The notes: generated by a model from the letters alone, not told the origin. Positions 36,828 through 48,125 are shown, counted from the first letter of the stretch. The stretch: DNA of 64,000 bases from Halopseudomonas formosensis (GCF_900115905.1 NZ_FOYD01000002.1:408384-472383), one strand, 5' to 3'. Translations and numbers: made by a program.

Positions 36828-37937
36828 ATGCTGCGAAGACTCATCGTCCTGCTTATCCTCTTCATTGCCGTAGTGGCGGCACTCGGCGCCTGGAAGTATT
36901 ACTCCATCCGCCAGCAGATCGCCTTCTTCACCGCCCCCAAGCCACCGATCCAGGTCAGCGCTACCGAGGCGCAGAGCATCGACTGGCAGAGTCGGCTGCC
37001 CGCCATCGGCACCCTCACCGCACGTCAGGGGGTGGAGCTGACGGCGGAGATCGCCGGCACCGTGGAGCGCGTCCTCGCCGAATCCGGCCAGCTCGTGGAA
37101 GCCGGCCAGACCCTGCTGGTGATGAACAATCAGGTCGAGCAGGCCAGCCTGGAGACTGCCGAAGCCCAGGTGGAACTGGCCCAACTGGACTTCGATCGTC
37201 AGCAGAATCTGCTGCGGCGCCAGAGCATTTCCCAGGCCCAGTTCGACCAGGCCAGCTCAACCCTGCGCCAGGCCCGAGCCAAAGCTGCCGAGCTGCGCGC
37301 CATTCTGCAGAAGAAGACCATTACGGCACCCTTCCCGGGCCGACTGGGTATCGTTCAGGTCGACCCGGGTGACTACCTGTCCCCCGGGACCCTGATTGCG
37401 ACCCTGCAGGATCTGTCCAGCCTCAATGTCGACTTCAGTCTGGCAGAGCAGTACTTTCCCCTGCTCAGTGTGGGCCAGCACGTTGAGCTCAGCGTCGCGG
37501 CCTTCCCTGATCAGCGGCTCTCCGGAGAGATAACCGCGATCAACCCGCGGGTGGACGCCAGTTCCCGTACCCTGCTGGTGCGCGCCAGGGTCAGCAATCC
37601 GGAGGAGCAGTTGCTGCCCGGCATGTTCGCCGAGCTGAACGTCCTGCTGCCTGACACTCAACCCCGGGTGGTGGTACCGGAGACGGCCGTCACCTTCAGC
37701 CTCTACGGCCAGTCGGTGTATGTCGTCGAGCCTGCCGACCGCGAAGCGGCGCAGGATGGGGAGAACGACGAGGCCGGCCTGGTGGTTCGCCGCCGCTTCG
37801 TCACCACCGGCGAGCGCCGTGAAGGACAGGTCGTGGTGCTGAAGGGTCTGGAGGCCGGCGAGCAGGTGGTTACCGGCGGACAGCTGAAGCTCGACGACGG
37901 CGCAGCCGTGGTCATCAACAACAGCAATCCGCTGTAG
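36828..37937 (+). CDS. RND efflux periplasmic adaptor (membrane fusion protein)
   Basis: A 369-residue HlyD/AcrA-type adaptor: N-terminal membrane anchor (about 4-24), lipoyl halves (AEIAGTVERVLAESGQLVEAGQTLL and ITAPFPGRLGIVQVDPGDYLSPGTLI), a short coiled hairpin between them and a beta-barrel. It links the inner-membrane RND pump encoded 10 nt downstream to an outer-membrane channel not encoded here. It is divergent from lemA. Confidence 0.9.
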   Translation: MLRRLIVLLILFIAVVAALGAWKYYSIRQQIAFFTAPKPPIQVSATEAQSIDWQSRLPAIGTLTARQGVELTAEIAGTVERVLAESGQLVEAGQTLLVMNNQVEQASLETAEAQVELAQLDFDRQQNLLRRQSISQAQFDQASSTLRQARAKAAELRAILQKKTITAPFPGRLGIVQVDPGDYLSPGTLIATLQDLSSLNVDFSLAEQYFPLLSVGQHVELSVAAFPDQRLSGEITAINPRVDASSRTLLVRARVSNPEEQLLPGMFAELNVLLPDTQPRVVVPETAVTFSLYGQSVYVVEPADREAAQDGENDEAGLVVRRRFVTTGERREGQVVVLKGLEAGEQVVTGGQLKLDDGAAVVINNSNPL

Positions 37938-37947
37938 GATCCCGCGC

Positions 37948-40900
37948 ATGGCTTTTACCGATATCTTCATCCGTCGCCCGGTGCTGGCGACCGTGGTCAG
38001 TCTGCTGATCATTCTGCTCGGCATGCAGGCCCTCAACAGCCTGACCATCCGCCAGTACCCCGAGATGGAAAACGTGCTGATCACGGTGACCACGGCCTAC
38101 CCCGGGGCCAACGCGGAAGTGATCCAGGGCTATATCACCCAGCCGCTGCAGCAGAGTCTGGCCAGCGCCGAAGGGGTGGACTACATCAGCTCGGTGAGCC
38201 GGCAGAACTTCTCGGTGATCCAGGTCCGTGCACGACTCGGGGTGAATACGGACCGGCTGTTCACCGACGTGATGTCCAAGGCCGCCGAAGTGCGCAGCCA
38301 GCTACCGGCCGAGGCGGAGGATCCGGTGATCAGCCGTGAGGCGGCGGATGCCACGGCACTGATGTACATCAGCTTCAGCAGCGAGACCCTGAGCAACCCG
38401 CAGATCACCGACTATCTGTCCCGGGTGGTGCAGCCGCGTCTGGCGACCCTGCCCGGGGTTGCCGATGCCGCCATCCTCGGTCGGCAGAACTTCGCCATGC
38501 GTCTGTGGCTGGACCCGGTGCGCATGGCCGCCATGGGGGTCACCGCCAGCGACGTCAATCAGGCAGTGCGCCGCTACAACTTCCTGGCTGCCGCCGGCGA
38601 GACCAAGGGCGAATATGTGGTCACCAGCGTCAACGCCGCCACCGACCTGCAGGAACCCGAGCAGTTTGCCGCCATCCCGGTGCGTACCGACGGCGACACC
38701 CGGGTACTGATCGGGGACATCGCCCGGGTCGAGCTGGGCGCCGAATCCCTGAATGCGATGAGCTTCTTCAATGGCATTCCGGCGGTCTACATCGGCGTCG
38801 AGGCCACCACCACCGCCAACCCGCTGGATGTGATTGCCGAGGTGCGCAAGGCGCTGCCGCAGATCGATGCGCAGCTGCCGCCGGAACTGGAGATGACGGT
38901 GGCCTACGATGCCACCCTGTTCATCCAGGAGTCGATCGACGAGGTGATCAAGACGCTGGCCGAAGCGGTCGTGATCGTCATCGTGGTGGTATTCCTGTTC
39001 CTCGGCTCGGTACGCTCGGTGATCATTCCGGTGGTGACCATCCCCCTGTCAATGATCGGCGTGCTGTTCTTCATGCAGCTGATGGGTTATTCGATCAACC
39101 TGCTGACCCTGCTGGCCCTGGTACTGGCCATCGGCCTGGTGGTCGACGACGCCATCGTCGTGGTGGAGAACATCCATCGGCATATCGAGGAAGGCCGGTC
39201 ACCGGTGGACGCTGCCCTGCTCGGCGCCCGGGAGATCGCCATGCCGGTGGTGGCCATGACCATCACCCTGGCGGCGGTCTACGCACCCATCGGATTTCTG
39301 GAAGGCATCACCGGGGCCCTGTTCAAGGAGTTCGCCTTCACCCTGGCCGGCTCGGTCGTCATTTCCGGGGTAGTGGCACTGACCCTGTCACCGATGATGT
39401 GCTCGCGCCTTCTGCGCCCTGCCGACACTACCCGCGGCCTGGCTGCGCGACTCGATCGCCTGTTCCACGGCATGCAGGTGCGCTACCAGCGCCTGCTGCA
39501 CAGCAGCATGGAGACCCGGGGAGTGACCCTCACCTTCGGCGTGCTGGTCCTGCTGCTGATTCCGGTACTGCTGATGTTCACCCGCAGTGAGCTGGCGCCA
39601 TCCGAGGACCAGAGCTTCGTATTCATGCTCACCAATGCACCACAGACCGCCAACCTCGAGTACCTCACCCATTACACCAACGAGGTCAACCAACGGCTGA
39701 GGGAGTTCGACGAGTACGAGGCGCACTTCCACATCAACGGCATGGATGGCGTGAACAGTGGTCTGGGCGGCTTCATCCTCAAGCCCTGGGATCAGCGCGA
39801 GCGCAGCGAAGCGGAAATGGTGCCGCTGATCCAGAACAGCCTGAACGAAGTCGCCGGGCTGCAGATCTTCGCCATGAGCGTACCGGCCCTGCCCGGCGCC
39901 AGCGACGGTCTGCCCCTGCAGTTCGTGATCACCAGTCTCGGCGATTATCAGACCCTGTTGCAGGTCACTGAACGGGTCGCCGCGCGCGCCCGGGAAAGTG
40001 GCAAGTTCGCCGTAATCAACGTGGATCTGGCCTTCGACAAGCCCGAGCTGGAGGTGGAGATCTCCCGGGAAAAGGCGGCCCAGATGAATGTGTCCATGGA
40101 GGATATCGGCCTCACCCTGGCGTCCCTGCTCGGCGAGGGCGAAATCAACCGCTTCACGGTGGAAGGGCGCAGCTACAAGGTTATCGCCCAGGTGGAGCGC
40201 GAATACCGCGACAACCCCAACTGGCTGGCCCAGTACCATGTACGCAACCGGGACGGCCAGATGATCCCCCTCGGCTCGCTGATCAGTTATCGCGAACAGG
40301 CCCGGCCGCGTCAGCTCAACCAGTTCCAGCAGCTCAATGCGGCGCGCATCCAGGGCGTTCCGCTGGTCAGTATGGGTGACGCCCTCGCACTGCTGGAGGA
40401 GATCGCCGAGGAAGAGCTGCCACAGGGCTTTTCCGTGGACTATGGTGGCTCATCCCGCCAGTTCAAGCAGGAGGGCTCGGCGCTCTATGTCACCTTCGCC
40501 CTGGCGCTGGCGATGATCTATCTGGTGCTGGCCGCCCAATTCGAGAGTTTCCGCGACCCGCTGGTCATTCTGGTGACAGTCCCGCTGTCGATCTGCGGCG
40601 CGCTGATTCCCCTGTTCGTGGGCGTTTCCAGCATGAATATCTATACCCAGGTAGGATTGGTGACCCTGATCGGGGTGATCAGCAAGCACGGGATTCTCAT
40701 CGTCGAGTTCGCCAATCAGCTGCGACGGCAGGAAGGTCTGGGAATGCGCGAGGCGGTGGAACAGGCGGCTGCCATCCGCCTGCGACCGGTGCTGATGACT
40801 ACCGCCGCCATGGTGTTCGCGATGATTCCGCTGCTGATCGCCCAGGGTGCCGGCGCGGTAAGCCGATTCGATATCGGTGTGGTGATTGCCAGCGGACTGA

Positions 40901-40977
40901 CCGTGGGCACGCTCTTCACCCTGTTCGTGCTGCCGGCGGTGTACGTCACCTTCAGCGAGCGCGAGCGGACTGCCTGA
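37948..40977 (+). CDS. RND multidrug efflux transporter (HAE1 family)
   Basis: A 1009-residue inner-membrane proton antiporter. The start MAFTDIFIRRPVLATVVSLLIILLGMQAL and the duplicated 12-helix layout are standard for the AcrB/MexF family. The helix-4 motif LALVLAIGLVVDDAIVVVENIHRHIEEG contains the two Asp residues of the proton relay. Two large periplasmic loops hold the porter domains. Substrates cannot be predicted. It forms an operon with the adaptor; no outer-membrane factor gene follows, as rpoS is next on the other strand. Confidence 0.94.
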   Translation: MAFTDIFIRRPVLATVVSLLIILLGMQALNSLTIRQYPEMENVLITVTTAYPGANAEVIQGYITQPLQQSLASAEGVDYISSVSRQNFSVIQVRARLGVNTDRLFTDVMSKAAEVRSQLPAEAEDPVISREAADATALMYISFSSETLSNPQITDYLSRVVQPRLATLPGVADAAILGRQNFAMRLWLDPVRMAAMGVTASDVNQAVRRYNFLAAAGETKGEYVVTSVNAATDLQEPEQFAAIPVRTDGDTRVLIGDIARVELGAESLNAMSFFNGIPAVYIGVEATTTANPLDVIAEVRKALPQIDAQLPPELEMTVAYDATLFIQESIDEVIKTLAEAVVIVIVVVFLFLGSVRSVIIPVVTIPLSMIGVLFFMQLMGYSINLLTLLALVLAIGLVVDDAIVVVENIHRHIEEGRSPVDAALLGAREIAMPVVAMTITLAAVYAPIGFLEGITGALFKEFAFTLAGSVVISGVVALTLSPMMCSRLLRPADTTRGLAARLDRLFHGMQVRYQRLLHSSMETRGVTLTFGVLVLLLIPVLLMFTRSELAPSEDQSFVFMLTNAPQTANLEYLTHYTNEVNQRLREFDEYEAHFHINGMDGVNSGLGGFILKPWDQRERSEAEMVPLIQNSLNEVAGLQIFAMSVPALPGASDGLPLQFVITSLGDYQTLLQVTERVAARARESGKFAVINVDLAFDKPELEVEISREKAAQMNVSMEDIGLTLASLLGEGEINRFTVEGRSYKVIAQVEREYRDNPNWLAQYHVRNRDGQMIPLGSLISYREQARPRQLNQFQQLNAARIQGVPLVSMGDALALLEEIAEEELPQGFSVDYGGSSRQFKQEGSALYVTFALALAMIYLVLAAQFESFRDPLVILVTVPLSICGALIPLFVGVSSMNIYTQVGLVTLIGVISKHGILIVEFANQLRRQEGLGMREAVEQAAAIRLRPVLMTTAAMVFAMIPLLIAQGAGAVSRFDIGVVIASGLTVGTLFTLFVLPAVYVTFSERERTA

Positions 40978-41027
40978 GCGGAATCCGGAGCCGGTCGGCC
41001 CGCCATCAAGGCGGGACCCGGCCCGTA

Positions 41028-42023
41028 TCAGCGGAACAGGGAGTCGGCACTCAGCCCGTGCTGCTCGAAGATGTCCCGAAGGCGCTTGAGAGCTTCGACC
41101 TGAATCTGCCGAACCCGCTCGCGGGTCAGGCCGATCTCGCGACCGACCTCCTCCAGGGTACTGCTCTCGTGCCCGCGCAGGCCGAAGCGGCGGGTCACCA
41201 CTTCGCGCTGCTTCTCGCTCAATTCCGACAGCCAGTTGTCGATGCTGGCGTTGAGGTCCTCTTCCTGAAGCAGGTCGCCGGGGTCGCCGGCCATATCGTC
41301 AGGCAGGGTATCCAGCAGGGTCTTGTCGGAATCGGCGCCCAAGGGTACGTCGACCGAGGCTACACGCTCATTGAGTCCCAGCATGCGCTTGACGTCCTCC
41401 ACCGGGCGGTCGAGCAGCTGGGCGATCTCCTCGGGTGAGGGCTCGTGATCCAGCTTCTGGGTCAGCTCGCGGGCAGCGCGAAGGTAGATGTTGAGTTCCT
41501 TGACCACATGAATGGGCAGGCGGATGGTGCGGGTCTGGTTCATGATCGCCCGCTCGATGGTCTGGCGGATCCACCAGGTGGCGTAGGTCGAGAAGCGGAA
41601 ACCGCGCTCGGGATCGAATTTCTCCACTGCCCGGATCAGTCCGAGGTTACCCTCCTCGATCAGATCCAGCAGCGCCAGCCCGCGGTTGACATAGCGGCGG
41701 GCTATCTTGACTACCAGGCGCAGGTTGCTCTCGATCATGCGCTTGCGTCCGGCAGGATCCCCCTTCTGCGCCAGGCGGGCGAAATGCACTTCCTCCTCCG
41801 GCGTCAGCAGGGGAGAAAAACCGATTTCGTTGAGATACATCTGGGTTGGGTCGAGCTGGCGGGAAAATTCGAAGGAGTCCTCGCGCTGGTGGTTGCGCGG
41901 TGTTGTGACCCTGGGTTTGCCAGAGCCTCCGGGACTGTCATCCACTTCGAATCTGACCTGGTCCATGAGCTCTTCATCGCCGCTGTACCGATCAGGTGCA
42001 TTATTATTATTTACCATGTGCAT
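41028..42023 (-). CDS. rpoS: RNA polymerase sigma factor RpoS
   Basis: A 331-residue stationary-phase sigma factor. Region 2 has [54 protein letters not shown]; region 4 has [35 protein letters not shown]. The first 55 residues vary among species. Two ATGs (42023 and 42017) are close; GGTGGGG fits the second better. The 225-bp gap to nlpD holds no gene; the leader may start there or inside nlpD. Confidence 0.96.
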   Translation of the reverse strand: MHMVNNNNAPDRYSGDEELMDQVRFEVDDSPGGSGKPRVTTPRNHQREDSFEFSRQLDPTQMYLNEIGFSPLLTPEEEVHFARLAQKGDPAGRKRMIESNLRLVVKIARRYVNRGLALLDLIEEGNLGLIRAVEKFDPERGFRFSTYATWWIRQTIERAIMNQTRTIRLPIHVVKELNIYLRAARELTQKLDHEPSPEEIAQLLDRPVEDVKRMLGLNERVASVDVPLGADSDKTLLDTLPDDMAGDPGDLLQEEDLNASIDNWLSELSEKQREVVTRRFGLRGHESSTLEEVGREIGLTRERVRQIQVEALKRLRDIFEQHGLSADSLFR

Positions 42024-42248
42024 GCCCCACCTTCAGTCGAAACACTGGACAAACTGCCCATTCAGTTCCCGCAGAGACGAACCTTGCGTTCGCCCGGCCT
42101 GACGGAAAACCCCCTGATGCAATTCGGTGCGCGTCAGTCTCCGCTGACTACTTCGGGACCATCGTGTGGCAATGGACTCTGCCCCGGCGCCTCCTGCAGT
42201 GTGCACCAGAACTATGACAGTGCAGATACAGGTTTGTTTTGCACTACT

Positions 42249-43139
42249 TCACAGTTTTGGTAAATAACCGAGCGGGTCAACGGGCTGCCCCCGACGTCGG
42301 ATCTCGAAATGCAGCTTCACCCGGTCGGTGCCGGTATTGCCCATCTCCGCGATCGTCTGTCCTGTACGTACCTGTTCCCCCTCTTTCACCAGCAGGCGGC
42401 TGTTATGGGCATAGGCACTGAGATAGGTCTCATCGTGCTTGATGATGATCATGTCCCCATAACCGAGCAATCCACGACCCGCGTAAACTACTGTTCCGTT
42501 AGCCGCAGCTTTTACAGGCTGACCCAATTGACCGGCGATATCAATCCCTTTATTCAAACTGCCGTTCGACTGGAATCGGGCGATGATCTGGCCCTGCGCA
42601 GGCCATTGCCAGCCGGACACTGACGTTGCCGCCGGTGCCGGTGTCGAGGCCGGCTGCTGCCGGCTGGCTGCGGGGGCATTAGCCGCAGCCGTGGGGGTGC
42701 GCGCAGGGGAGGTTGCCGCGGTTGCCGTGGGCGCGGTGGCCGCACCGGTTCGCGGCGGTGTCGTGGCAGCGGCTGCAGGGCGGGTACCGGAGGCCGGCGC
42801 GCTGCGCGCCGGCGCCGGGGAGGGACGACTGGCCGTTGCGGTACTGCGGCTGCCGGTGTCCAGGCTCAGCCGCTGACCGGGATAGATGGTATAGGGTTCA
42901 CGCAGACCGTTGTGCGCGGCCAGAGCCTTCCAGTCCCAGCCATAGCGGAAGGCGATGGAATACAGGGTGTCACCTCGCTGTACCACATGGTGACCACTGG
43001 TTACCTGCTGGGCGCGATAACCGCCCCGGCTGCGATCGTCCACAGGTACAGTGCCGGCGGGACCGGCGCAGGCAGATATCAGCAGGGCCATGAGCATGAG
43101 CCCGGGTACGCCGGCAGTGCTGATACTCCATCGCCTCAC
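42249..43139 (-). CDS. nlpD: NlpD-like LysM/M23 lipoprotein
   Basis: A 296-residue outer-membrane lipoprotein that activates an amidase during cell separation. The signal peptide ends in the lipobox LISAC near residue 23. A LysM domain follows (HHVVQRGDTLYSIAFRYGWDWKALAAHNG). A long Ala/Pro/Thr-rich linker follows, and a C-terminal M23 domain has lost the first zinc-binding His (NKGIDIAG), as expected of a non-catalytic NlpD. The GTG at 43139 is chosen because GGGGGA lies 5 nt upstream; an in-frame start at 43271 would run into the DUF368 gene. Confidence 0.9.
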   Translation of the reverse strand: MRRWSISTAGVPGLMLMALLISACAGPAGTVPVDDRSRGGYRAQQVTSGHHVVQRGDTLYSIAFRYGWDWKALAAHNGLREPYTIYPGQRLSLDTGSRSTATASRPSPAPARSAPASGTRPAAAATTPPRTGAATAPTATAATSPARTPTAAANAPAASRQQPASTPAPAATSVSGWQWPAQGQIIARFQSNGSLNKGIDIAGQLGQPVKAAANGTVVYAGRGLLGYGDMIIIKHDETYLSAYAHNSRLLVKEGEQVRTGQTIAEMGNTGTDRVKLHFEIRRRGQPVDPLGYLPKL

Positions 43140-43183
43140 AATGATCCCCCGCTTGAAAAGGTTTCCGCCCGACCGCTCCGATA

Positions 43184-44122
43184 TCAGCCGCGGCTGATCC
43201 GCTGGCCGATCCACTCCAGTGTCAACACCAGTGCCACGGCAACCAGCATGAGCAGGAGACCGGCAATCCACCAGGAAGGTTCGCCGGTCAGCGTTTCATA
43301 GGTCGTCGGCAGCACATTGTCCTGCAACAGCGGCTCCGGCACGCCCTTGCTGTTCTCGCGCCAGCTGATGGTCTGCTTCCAGGGCCAGACCTTGTTCAGC
43401 GACCCTATCAGCAGCCCGGTGGCTGCCGCCATAGTGGCATTGCGCGCATGCTCCAGCAACCATGACACCAGCCGGGCAAAGCTCAGCATACCCACAGCGC
43501 AACCAGCCGCGAAGGTCACCAGCATGACCAGATCGAAACTGCGTACAGCCCCCAGAATGGTGGCATACAGACCGAGCAGCACCAGCACGAAGCTGCCGGA
43601 GATGCCCGGCAGTATCATCGCGCAGATGGCGATGGCGCCGGCCAGGAAAATGAACAGCGGCGCCGAGGACCACTGTACCGGTGCGGCCACAGTGATCATG
43701 TAGGCAAAGCCGGCACCCAGGGCCACCAGCAGCAGGGTCCACAGATTCCAGCGATGGACCTCCCGACCGACGATATACACCGAGACCAGGATCAGACCGA
43801 AGAAGAAGGACCAGGTCAGCTCGCCATGGGTTTCGAGCAGATAGCCCAGCAGATTGGCGAACGCTGCAATACTGGTGAGGATGCCGCCCAGCAGCGCCAC
43901 CAGGAAGGTGCCGTCGATCGCTCGCCAGGTCTCGCGGATGCGGCCGCGGGCGAGCCACAGCAGCTTGTCCGGAGTGCAGGAACCCAGCGCCTTGAGCAAC
44001 CGCTCGTAGACCCCGACAATCAGCGCAATGGTGCCACCGGAAACGCCAGGCACCACATCCGCGGCCCCCATGGCCATGCCCTTGAGGTAGATCAGCAGAT
44101 AATCCAGAAAACGGCGATTCAA
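43184..44122 (-). CDS. DUF368 membrane protein (probable undecaprenyl phosphate translocase)
   Basis: A 312-residue protein with about eight or nine membrane helices. The N-terminal family motif is [30 protein letters not shown], with a second [14 protein letters not shown] copy in the middle. DUF368 proteins such as PopT have been reported to recycle the C55-P carrier of cell-wall synthesis across the membrane. The gene sits between pcm and nlpD and overlaps the pcm end by four bases, an insertion compared with the P. aeruginosa order. Confidence 0.85.
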   Translation of the reverse strand: MNRRFLDYLLIYLKGMAMGAADVVPGVSGGTIALIVGVYERLLKALGSCTPDKLLWLARGRIRETWRAIDGTFLVALLGGILTSIAAFANLLGYLLETHGELTWSFFFGLILVSVYIVGREVHRWNLWTLLLVALGAGFAYMITVAAPVQWSSAPLFIFLAGAIAICAMILPGISGSFVLVLLGLYATILGAVRSFDLVMLVTFAAGCAVGMLSFARLVSWLLEHARNATMAAATGLLIGSLNKVWPWKQTISWRENSKGVPEPLLQDNVLPTTYETLTGEPSWWIAGLLLMLVAVALVLTLEWIGQRISRG

Positions 44123-44787
44123 GAGTTCATTACTCCGGACAAGAGCGGCACGAAACGTACCGGTTCGACCTGATGGCGGATGAATTGATCCCCTTCACGG
44201 ATCACCAGGGTCAGATATTGTTCATGCTCGCCCACCGGGATGACCATGCGCCCACCGTCTGCCAGCTGGGTCAGCAGCTCGGCCGGCACCTCCGGCGGCG
44301 CGGCGGTGACCAGAATGGCGTCATAGGGCCCGTACTGGGGCCAGCCCCAGTTGCCGTCGGCGTGGCGAAAGACCACGTTGCGGATGTCGATGTCCCTGAG
44401 CACGGTCTTGGCTCGCTCCTGCAGCGGCAGGATGCGCTCGACACTGAACACCCGCTCCACCACCTGAGCCAGAATGGCGGTCTGGTAGCCCGAACCGGTG
44501 CCGACCTCGAGCACCTTGTCCAGCTCCCGCCCGCCGAGCAGCAGCTCGGTCATGCGCGCCACTATATAGGGCTGTGACAGGGTCTGGTTGTGCCCGATCG
44601 GCAGGGCCGTGTCCTCATAGGCACGATGCGCCAGCGCCTCGTCGACGAACAGGTGCCGCGGCGTGCGACGAATGGCTTCAAGTACCTTGAGGTCGCGGAT
44701 GCCCTCCTCGAACAGACGCTCCAGCAGCCGCTCGCGGGTCCGCTGGGAGGTCATGCCGATACCGCTCTTCAACAGATCATCACGCAC
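44119..44787 (-). CDS. pcm: Protein-L-isoaspartate O-methyltransferase
   Basis: A 222-residue SAM-dependent enzyme repairing isoaspartyl residues in aged proteins. Motifs: [43 protein letters not shown] and the SAM loop [16 protein letters not shown]. The reading frame opens with GTG at 44787, overlapping the surE stop (44780) by eight bases; an internal ATG at [10 protein letters not shown] is the other possible start and gives the more usual N-terminus. Confidence 0.94.
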   Translation of the reverse strand: MRDDLLKSGIGMTSQRTRERLLERLFEEGIRDLKVLEAIRRTPRHLFVDEALAHRAYEDTALPIGHNQTLSQPYIVARMTELLLGGRELDKVLEVGTGSGYQTAILAQVVERVFSVERILPLQERAKTVLRDIDIRNVVFRHADGNWGWPQYGPYDAILVTAAPPEVPAELLTQLADGGRMVIPVGEHEQYLTLVIREGDQFIRHQVEPVRFVPLLSGVMNS

Positions 44788-45544
44788 CTTGCTGTATCCT
44801 CAGATCGCCCAGCCAGCCATTGAGCCGATCGAACACCTCGTAGTAGGTCTTGTCGATGCGCAGCGGGGTGATGGAGACGTAACCGTGCATCACCGCATTG
44901 AAATCCGTGCCCTCACCACCGTCCTCCGCATCCCCAGCCACCGAGATCCAGTAACCCTCCTTGCCCCGGGGATCGGTCCACTTCACCGGCCTGGCGGCAC
45001 GCTGGCGGTGGCCGAGACGGGTCAGCACCATACCCTGGATACGGTCCAGCGGCAGGTTGGGAATGTTCACGTTGAGTATGGTGCGCGGTGGCAGATCCAG
45101 CTGCTCATGGGCCTCGACCAGCGTCCGGGCGATCGCCGCGGCCGCCGGCAGGTTGTCGGTCTGGCGACTGACCAGGGAGAAGGCCATGGCCGGTCGGGAC
45201 AGGAAGCGGCCCTCAAGCGCGGCAGCTACCGTGCCCGAGTAGAGTACGTCATCGCCCAGGTTGGCGCCGAGGTTGATGCCGGACACCACCATGTCCACGC
45301 TGTCGGGGAACAGCGAATTCACCCCCAGGTGGACACAATCGGTGGGCGTGCCATTGAGGCCGACAAAGCCGTTCTCCAGATAGAACGGCCGCAGCGGCTT
45401 GTCCAGGGTGAGGGCGCTGCTGGCACCGCTGCGGTCCTCGTGGGGTGCCACCACCACACAGTCGGCATAATCGTCCAGCGCGCCGTGCAGGGCCTTGAGG
45501 CCCGGCGCCAGCACACCATCGTCGTTGGCAATGAGAATACGCAT
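44780..45544 (-). CDS. surE: 5'/3'-nucleotidase SurE
   Basis: A 254-residue metal-dependent phosphatase acting on nucleoside monophosphates and survival in stationary phase. The N-terminus [15 protein letters not shown] carries the paired Asp metal ligands (residues 8-9); [17 protein letters not shown] and [26 protein letters not shown] are further signatures. Its ATG overlaps the truD stop by one base. Confidence 0.97.
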   Translation of the reverse strand: MRILIANDDGVLAPGLKALHGALDDYADCVVVAPHEDRSGASSALTLDKPLRPFYLENGFVGLNGTPTDCVHLGVNSLFPDSVDMVVSGINLGANLGDDVLYSGTVAAALEGRFLSRPAMAFSLVSRQTDNLPAAAAIARTLVEAHEQLDLPPRTILNVNIPNLPLDRIQGMVLTRLGHRQRAARPVKWTDPRGKEGYWISVAGDAEDGGEGTDFNAVMHGYVSITPLRIDKTYYEVFDRLNGWLGDLRIQQGA

Positions 45545-46608
45545 CAGGTTTCGCTTTCCAGTCCGCCGCCCGGCTCGTCATCCAGCAGTACCAGCTCATG
45601 CAGTACTGCCGTCGCAAAGCAACCGGTGGGCAGGGTGAATTCAATTTCCAGGATATCCGCTGCAGGATAATGCCACGTCAGGCCGATCAAGGGGAGACGC
45701 AGAATACGGCGCTGCTGCTCCAGCCCGGCATTTTCCAGCCACTGGCACAGCTGCGGCTCGGCCGCCGCCAGCTGCTGCTCCATTTCCTGCACGGTACCGG
45801 CAACCGGAGCCTGCCCCGCACCCCACAGGGGGCCGGTCACATGGACGTCCAGTTGTGCAAAGCGCTGATCTTCGGCGGCCAGACGTTCGGCGGCAAAATG
45901 GCTGCGACTGTCGGTGAAGGCCAGGCAGTCGCCGGGCAATATGCGGTCCCAGCTGCCATCGGCCACCCGCTGCCCCAGCAGTCGGTTGAACAGCAGGCTG
46001 CGGGCGGTGGACAGCAGACGTGAACGCGTGCCCCGGGCCGGCGGCAGTGCGCCCCGCTCGGCCCACTGCCGGGCCTGCTGCAGGTTACCGCCGTCACGGC
46101 CGAAGCGCTGGGGCCCGAAGTAGTTCGGCACGCCCTGCTCGGCGATGCGCTGCAGACGCTCGTCCAGCTGTGCGGGATCAGCCTGAAGTTCGGTAAGACG
46201 AATGACGAAGTGGTTGGCGCGGTGCGCTCCGCGCTGCAATTTGCGGCTGTGCCGGCGGCTGGTCAGACAGCGCAGCTGGTCATTCCACAGGGGCGAGAAG
46301 TCCGGATCGTCCCTGCCCGGCAACTGCAGGCTGAACCACTGGCTGGTGATGGCACGCCGATCCTTGATCCCGGCGTAGCTGACATCCCTGAGCTTGAGAC
46401 CGGCGACCCGCGCCAGCTGCCGGGCCACATCCTCGGTATTCAGATCGCGCTTTTCGATCAGCAGCCACAGGTGCTCACCCTGCCCGCTCAGCTCGATATC
46501 GAGGATCTCGGTGACCCGGAAGTGCTCCGACTGCGCCTTGAGCACCGCCCGGCCACAGGGCTCGCCGTGGGCCCGCGGCCCCAGCCACTGGCTGTGTGCG
46601 CCGCTCAC
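45544..46608 (-). CDS. truD: tRNA pseudouridine(13) synthase TruD
   Basis: A 354-residue TruD that isomerises U13 of tRNA-Glu. The catalytic block [24 protein letters not shown] contains the active-site Asp, and [16 protein letters not shown] and an insertion domain follow. Its ATG lies inside the end of ispF (four-base overlap), as in other gammaproteobacteria. Confidence 0.96.
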   Translation of the reverse strand: MSGAHSQWLGPRAHGEPCGRAVLKAQSEHFRVTEILDIELSGQGEHLWLLIEKRDLNTEDVARQLARVAGLKLRDVSYAGIKDRRAITSQWFSLQLPGRDDPDFSPLWNDQLRCLTSRRHSRKLQRGAHRANHFVIRLTELQADPAQLDERLQRIAEQGVPNYFGPQRFGRDGGNLQQARQWAERGALPPARGTRSRLLSTARSLLFNRLLGQRVADGSWDRILPGDCLAFTDSRSHFAAERLAAEDQRFAQLDVHVTGPLWGAGQAPVAGTVQEMEQQLAAAEPQLCQWLENAGLEQQRRILRLPLIGLTWHYPAADILEIEFTLPTGCFATAVLHELVLLDDEPGGGLESET

Positions 46609-47078
46609 AGGGGCAGCAACAGGGCTACCGCGTCGACGGCGATCCCCTCCCTGCGCCCGACAAAACCGAGCTTCTCGGTGGTGGTGGCCTTGATATTGAC
46701 CTGATCCAGTTCGACCTGCAGATCCTCGGCCACCAGTACCCGCATGCTGTCGATGTGCGGGGCCAGTTTCGGTGCCTGGGCGGCAATGGTCACATCCACA
46801 TTGCCCACCTTCCAGCCCTTGGCGTGCACCAGCGTCAGCGCATGGCGCAGCAGCACGCGGCTGTCAGCGCCCTTGAACTGCGGATCGGTATCGGGAAAGT
46901 GCCGGCCGATATCCCCCAGCGCGGCCGCGCCGAGAATCGCATCGGTCAGGGCATGCAGCACCACGTCCCCATCGGAGTGGGCAACCAGGCCGTGGTCATG
47001 GGGGATACGCACCCCGCCCAGAATAATGAAGTCGCCCTCACCGAAGCGGTGAACGTCATAGCCGTGACCAATGCGCAT
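46605..47078 (-). CDS. ispF: 2-C-methyl-D-erythritol 2,4-cyclodiphosphate synthase
   Basis: A 157-residue enzyme of the MEP isoprenoid pathway. [14 protein letters not shown] at the start holds the zinc ligands, and [38 protein letters not shown] is the active-site stretch. First gene of the ispF-truD-surE-pcm-DUF368-nlpD-rpoS block as seen here; ispD is not immediately upstream, where a REP pair lies. Confidence 0.97.
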   Translation of the reverse strand: MRIGHGYDVHRFGEGDFIILGGVRIPHDHGLVAHSDGDVVLHALTDAILGAAALGDIGRHFPDTDPQFKGADSRVLLRHALTLVHAKGWKVGNVDVTIAAQAPKLAPHIDSMRVLVAEDLQVELDQVNIKATTTEKLGFVGRREGIAVDAVALLLPL

Positions 47079-47148
47079 GGAATACCTGCTCTGCGGAAAA
47101 AATCAAAGGAGGGATCTTACCGTGTCCCGGGGATGGGCAGAAGGCCTG

Positions 47149-47243
47149 GGAGGGACGAGCACCAGCTCGTCCAGCCGTGCCTGCCGACAGCATCCATGTT
47201 ATCGGCAGGTACGCCTCATCGAGCTGGTGCTCGACGTTCCCCG
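47149..47243. repeat. REP pair between ispF and fghA
   Basis: A forward REP with perfect hairpin GACGAGC-ACCA-GCTCGTC (47149-47175) and an inverted REP (47217-47243) flank a small stem CTGCCGA...TCGGCAG. It is the cleanest copy in the window. Confidence 0.8.
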
Positions 47244-47270
47244 AGCAGCTCGACGTTGCGAGAGACCACC

Positions 47271-48125
47271 TTACAACCGCCCCAGCGCCCTGGCATGGTG
47301 CCGCAGGTGGTCGTCGATAAAGCTGGCGATGAAGAAGTAGCTGTGGTCATAGCCGGCCTGCCGCCGCAGGGTCAGCGGATGACCCGCTGCCGCCGCGGCC
47401 GCTTCCAGCGCCTCGGGTTTGAGCTGCTCGGCGAGGAAGTTGTCCGCCTCGCCCTGATCCACCAGCAGCGGCAGGCGCTCCTGGGCGGTGGCGATCAGCT
47501 CGCAGGCATCCCACTGCTTCCACTGTTCCCGATCATCGCCCAGATAATTGCCGAAGGCCTTGTGACCCCAGGGGCAGTTGACCGGGTTGGTGATGGGCGC
47601 GAAGGCCGAGACCGACTGGTAGCGACCGGGATTCTTCAGCGCGCAGATCAGCGCCCCATGGCCGCCCATGGAGTGACCGCTGATGGAACGCCGGTCGGAC
47701 ACCGGGAAGTTGCCCTCGATCAGCGCCGGCAGTTCCGTCACCACGTAGTCGTACATCTGGTAGTGCCGCGCCCAGGGCTGCTGGGTGGCGTTGATGTAGA
47801 AGCCCGCGCCCAGCCCGAAGTCCCAGGCGCCCTGCGGATCGTCCGCCACGCCCTCGCCGCGTGGACTGGTATCCGGCGCGACTACGACCATGCCGAGTTC
47901 TGCGGCCAGGCGCTGGGCGCCGGCCTTCTGCACGAAGTTCTCATCGGTGCAGGTCAGACCCGACAACCAGTAGAGTACCGGCAGCGGCTCGCCCTGATCC
48001 GCCTGGGGCGGCAGGAAGATGGCAAAGATCATGTCGCAGCCGAGCACACTGGAGCGGTGCCGATAACGTTTCTGCCAACCACCGAAGCACTTGTTGGCGG
48101 AAACCAGTTCAATCGCAGAGTCCAT
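47271..48125 (-). CDS. fghA: S-formylglutathione hydrolase
   Basis: A 284-residue esterase-D-family serine hydrolase that splits S-formylglutathione into formate and glutathione. The nucleophile is in [13 protein letters not shown] near 148, with [19 protein letters not shown] at the N-terminus and [21 protein letters not shown] (catalytic His) at the end. It is downstream of, and in the same direction as, frmA, together forming the glutathione-dependent formaldehyde route. Confidence 0.95.
   Translation of the reverse strand: MDSAIELVSANKCFGGWQKRYRHRSSVLGCDMIFAIFLPPQADQGEPLPVLYWLSGLTCTDENFVQKAGAQRLAAELGMVVVAPDTSPRGEGVADDPQGAWDFGLGAGFYINATQQPWARHYQMYDYVVTELPALIEGNFPVSDRRSISGHSMGGHGALICALKNPGRYQSVSAFAPITNPVNCPWGHKAFGNYLGDDREQWKQWDACELIATAQERLPLLVDQGEADNFLAEQLKPEALEAAAAAAGHPLTLRRQAGYDHSYFFIASFIDDHLRHHARALGRL

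Noticed and set aside
42024..42248. PsrA operator in the rpoS upstream region
   Set aside because: A GTTTG stretch is present, but no inverted partner, so there is no symmetrical site.
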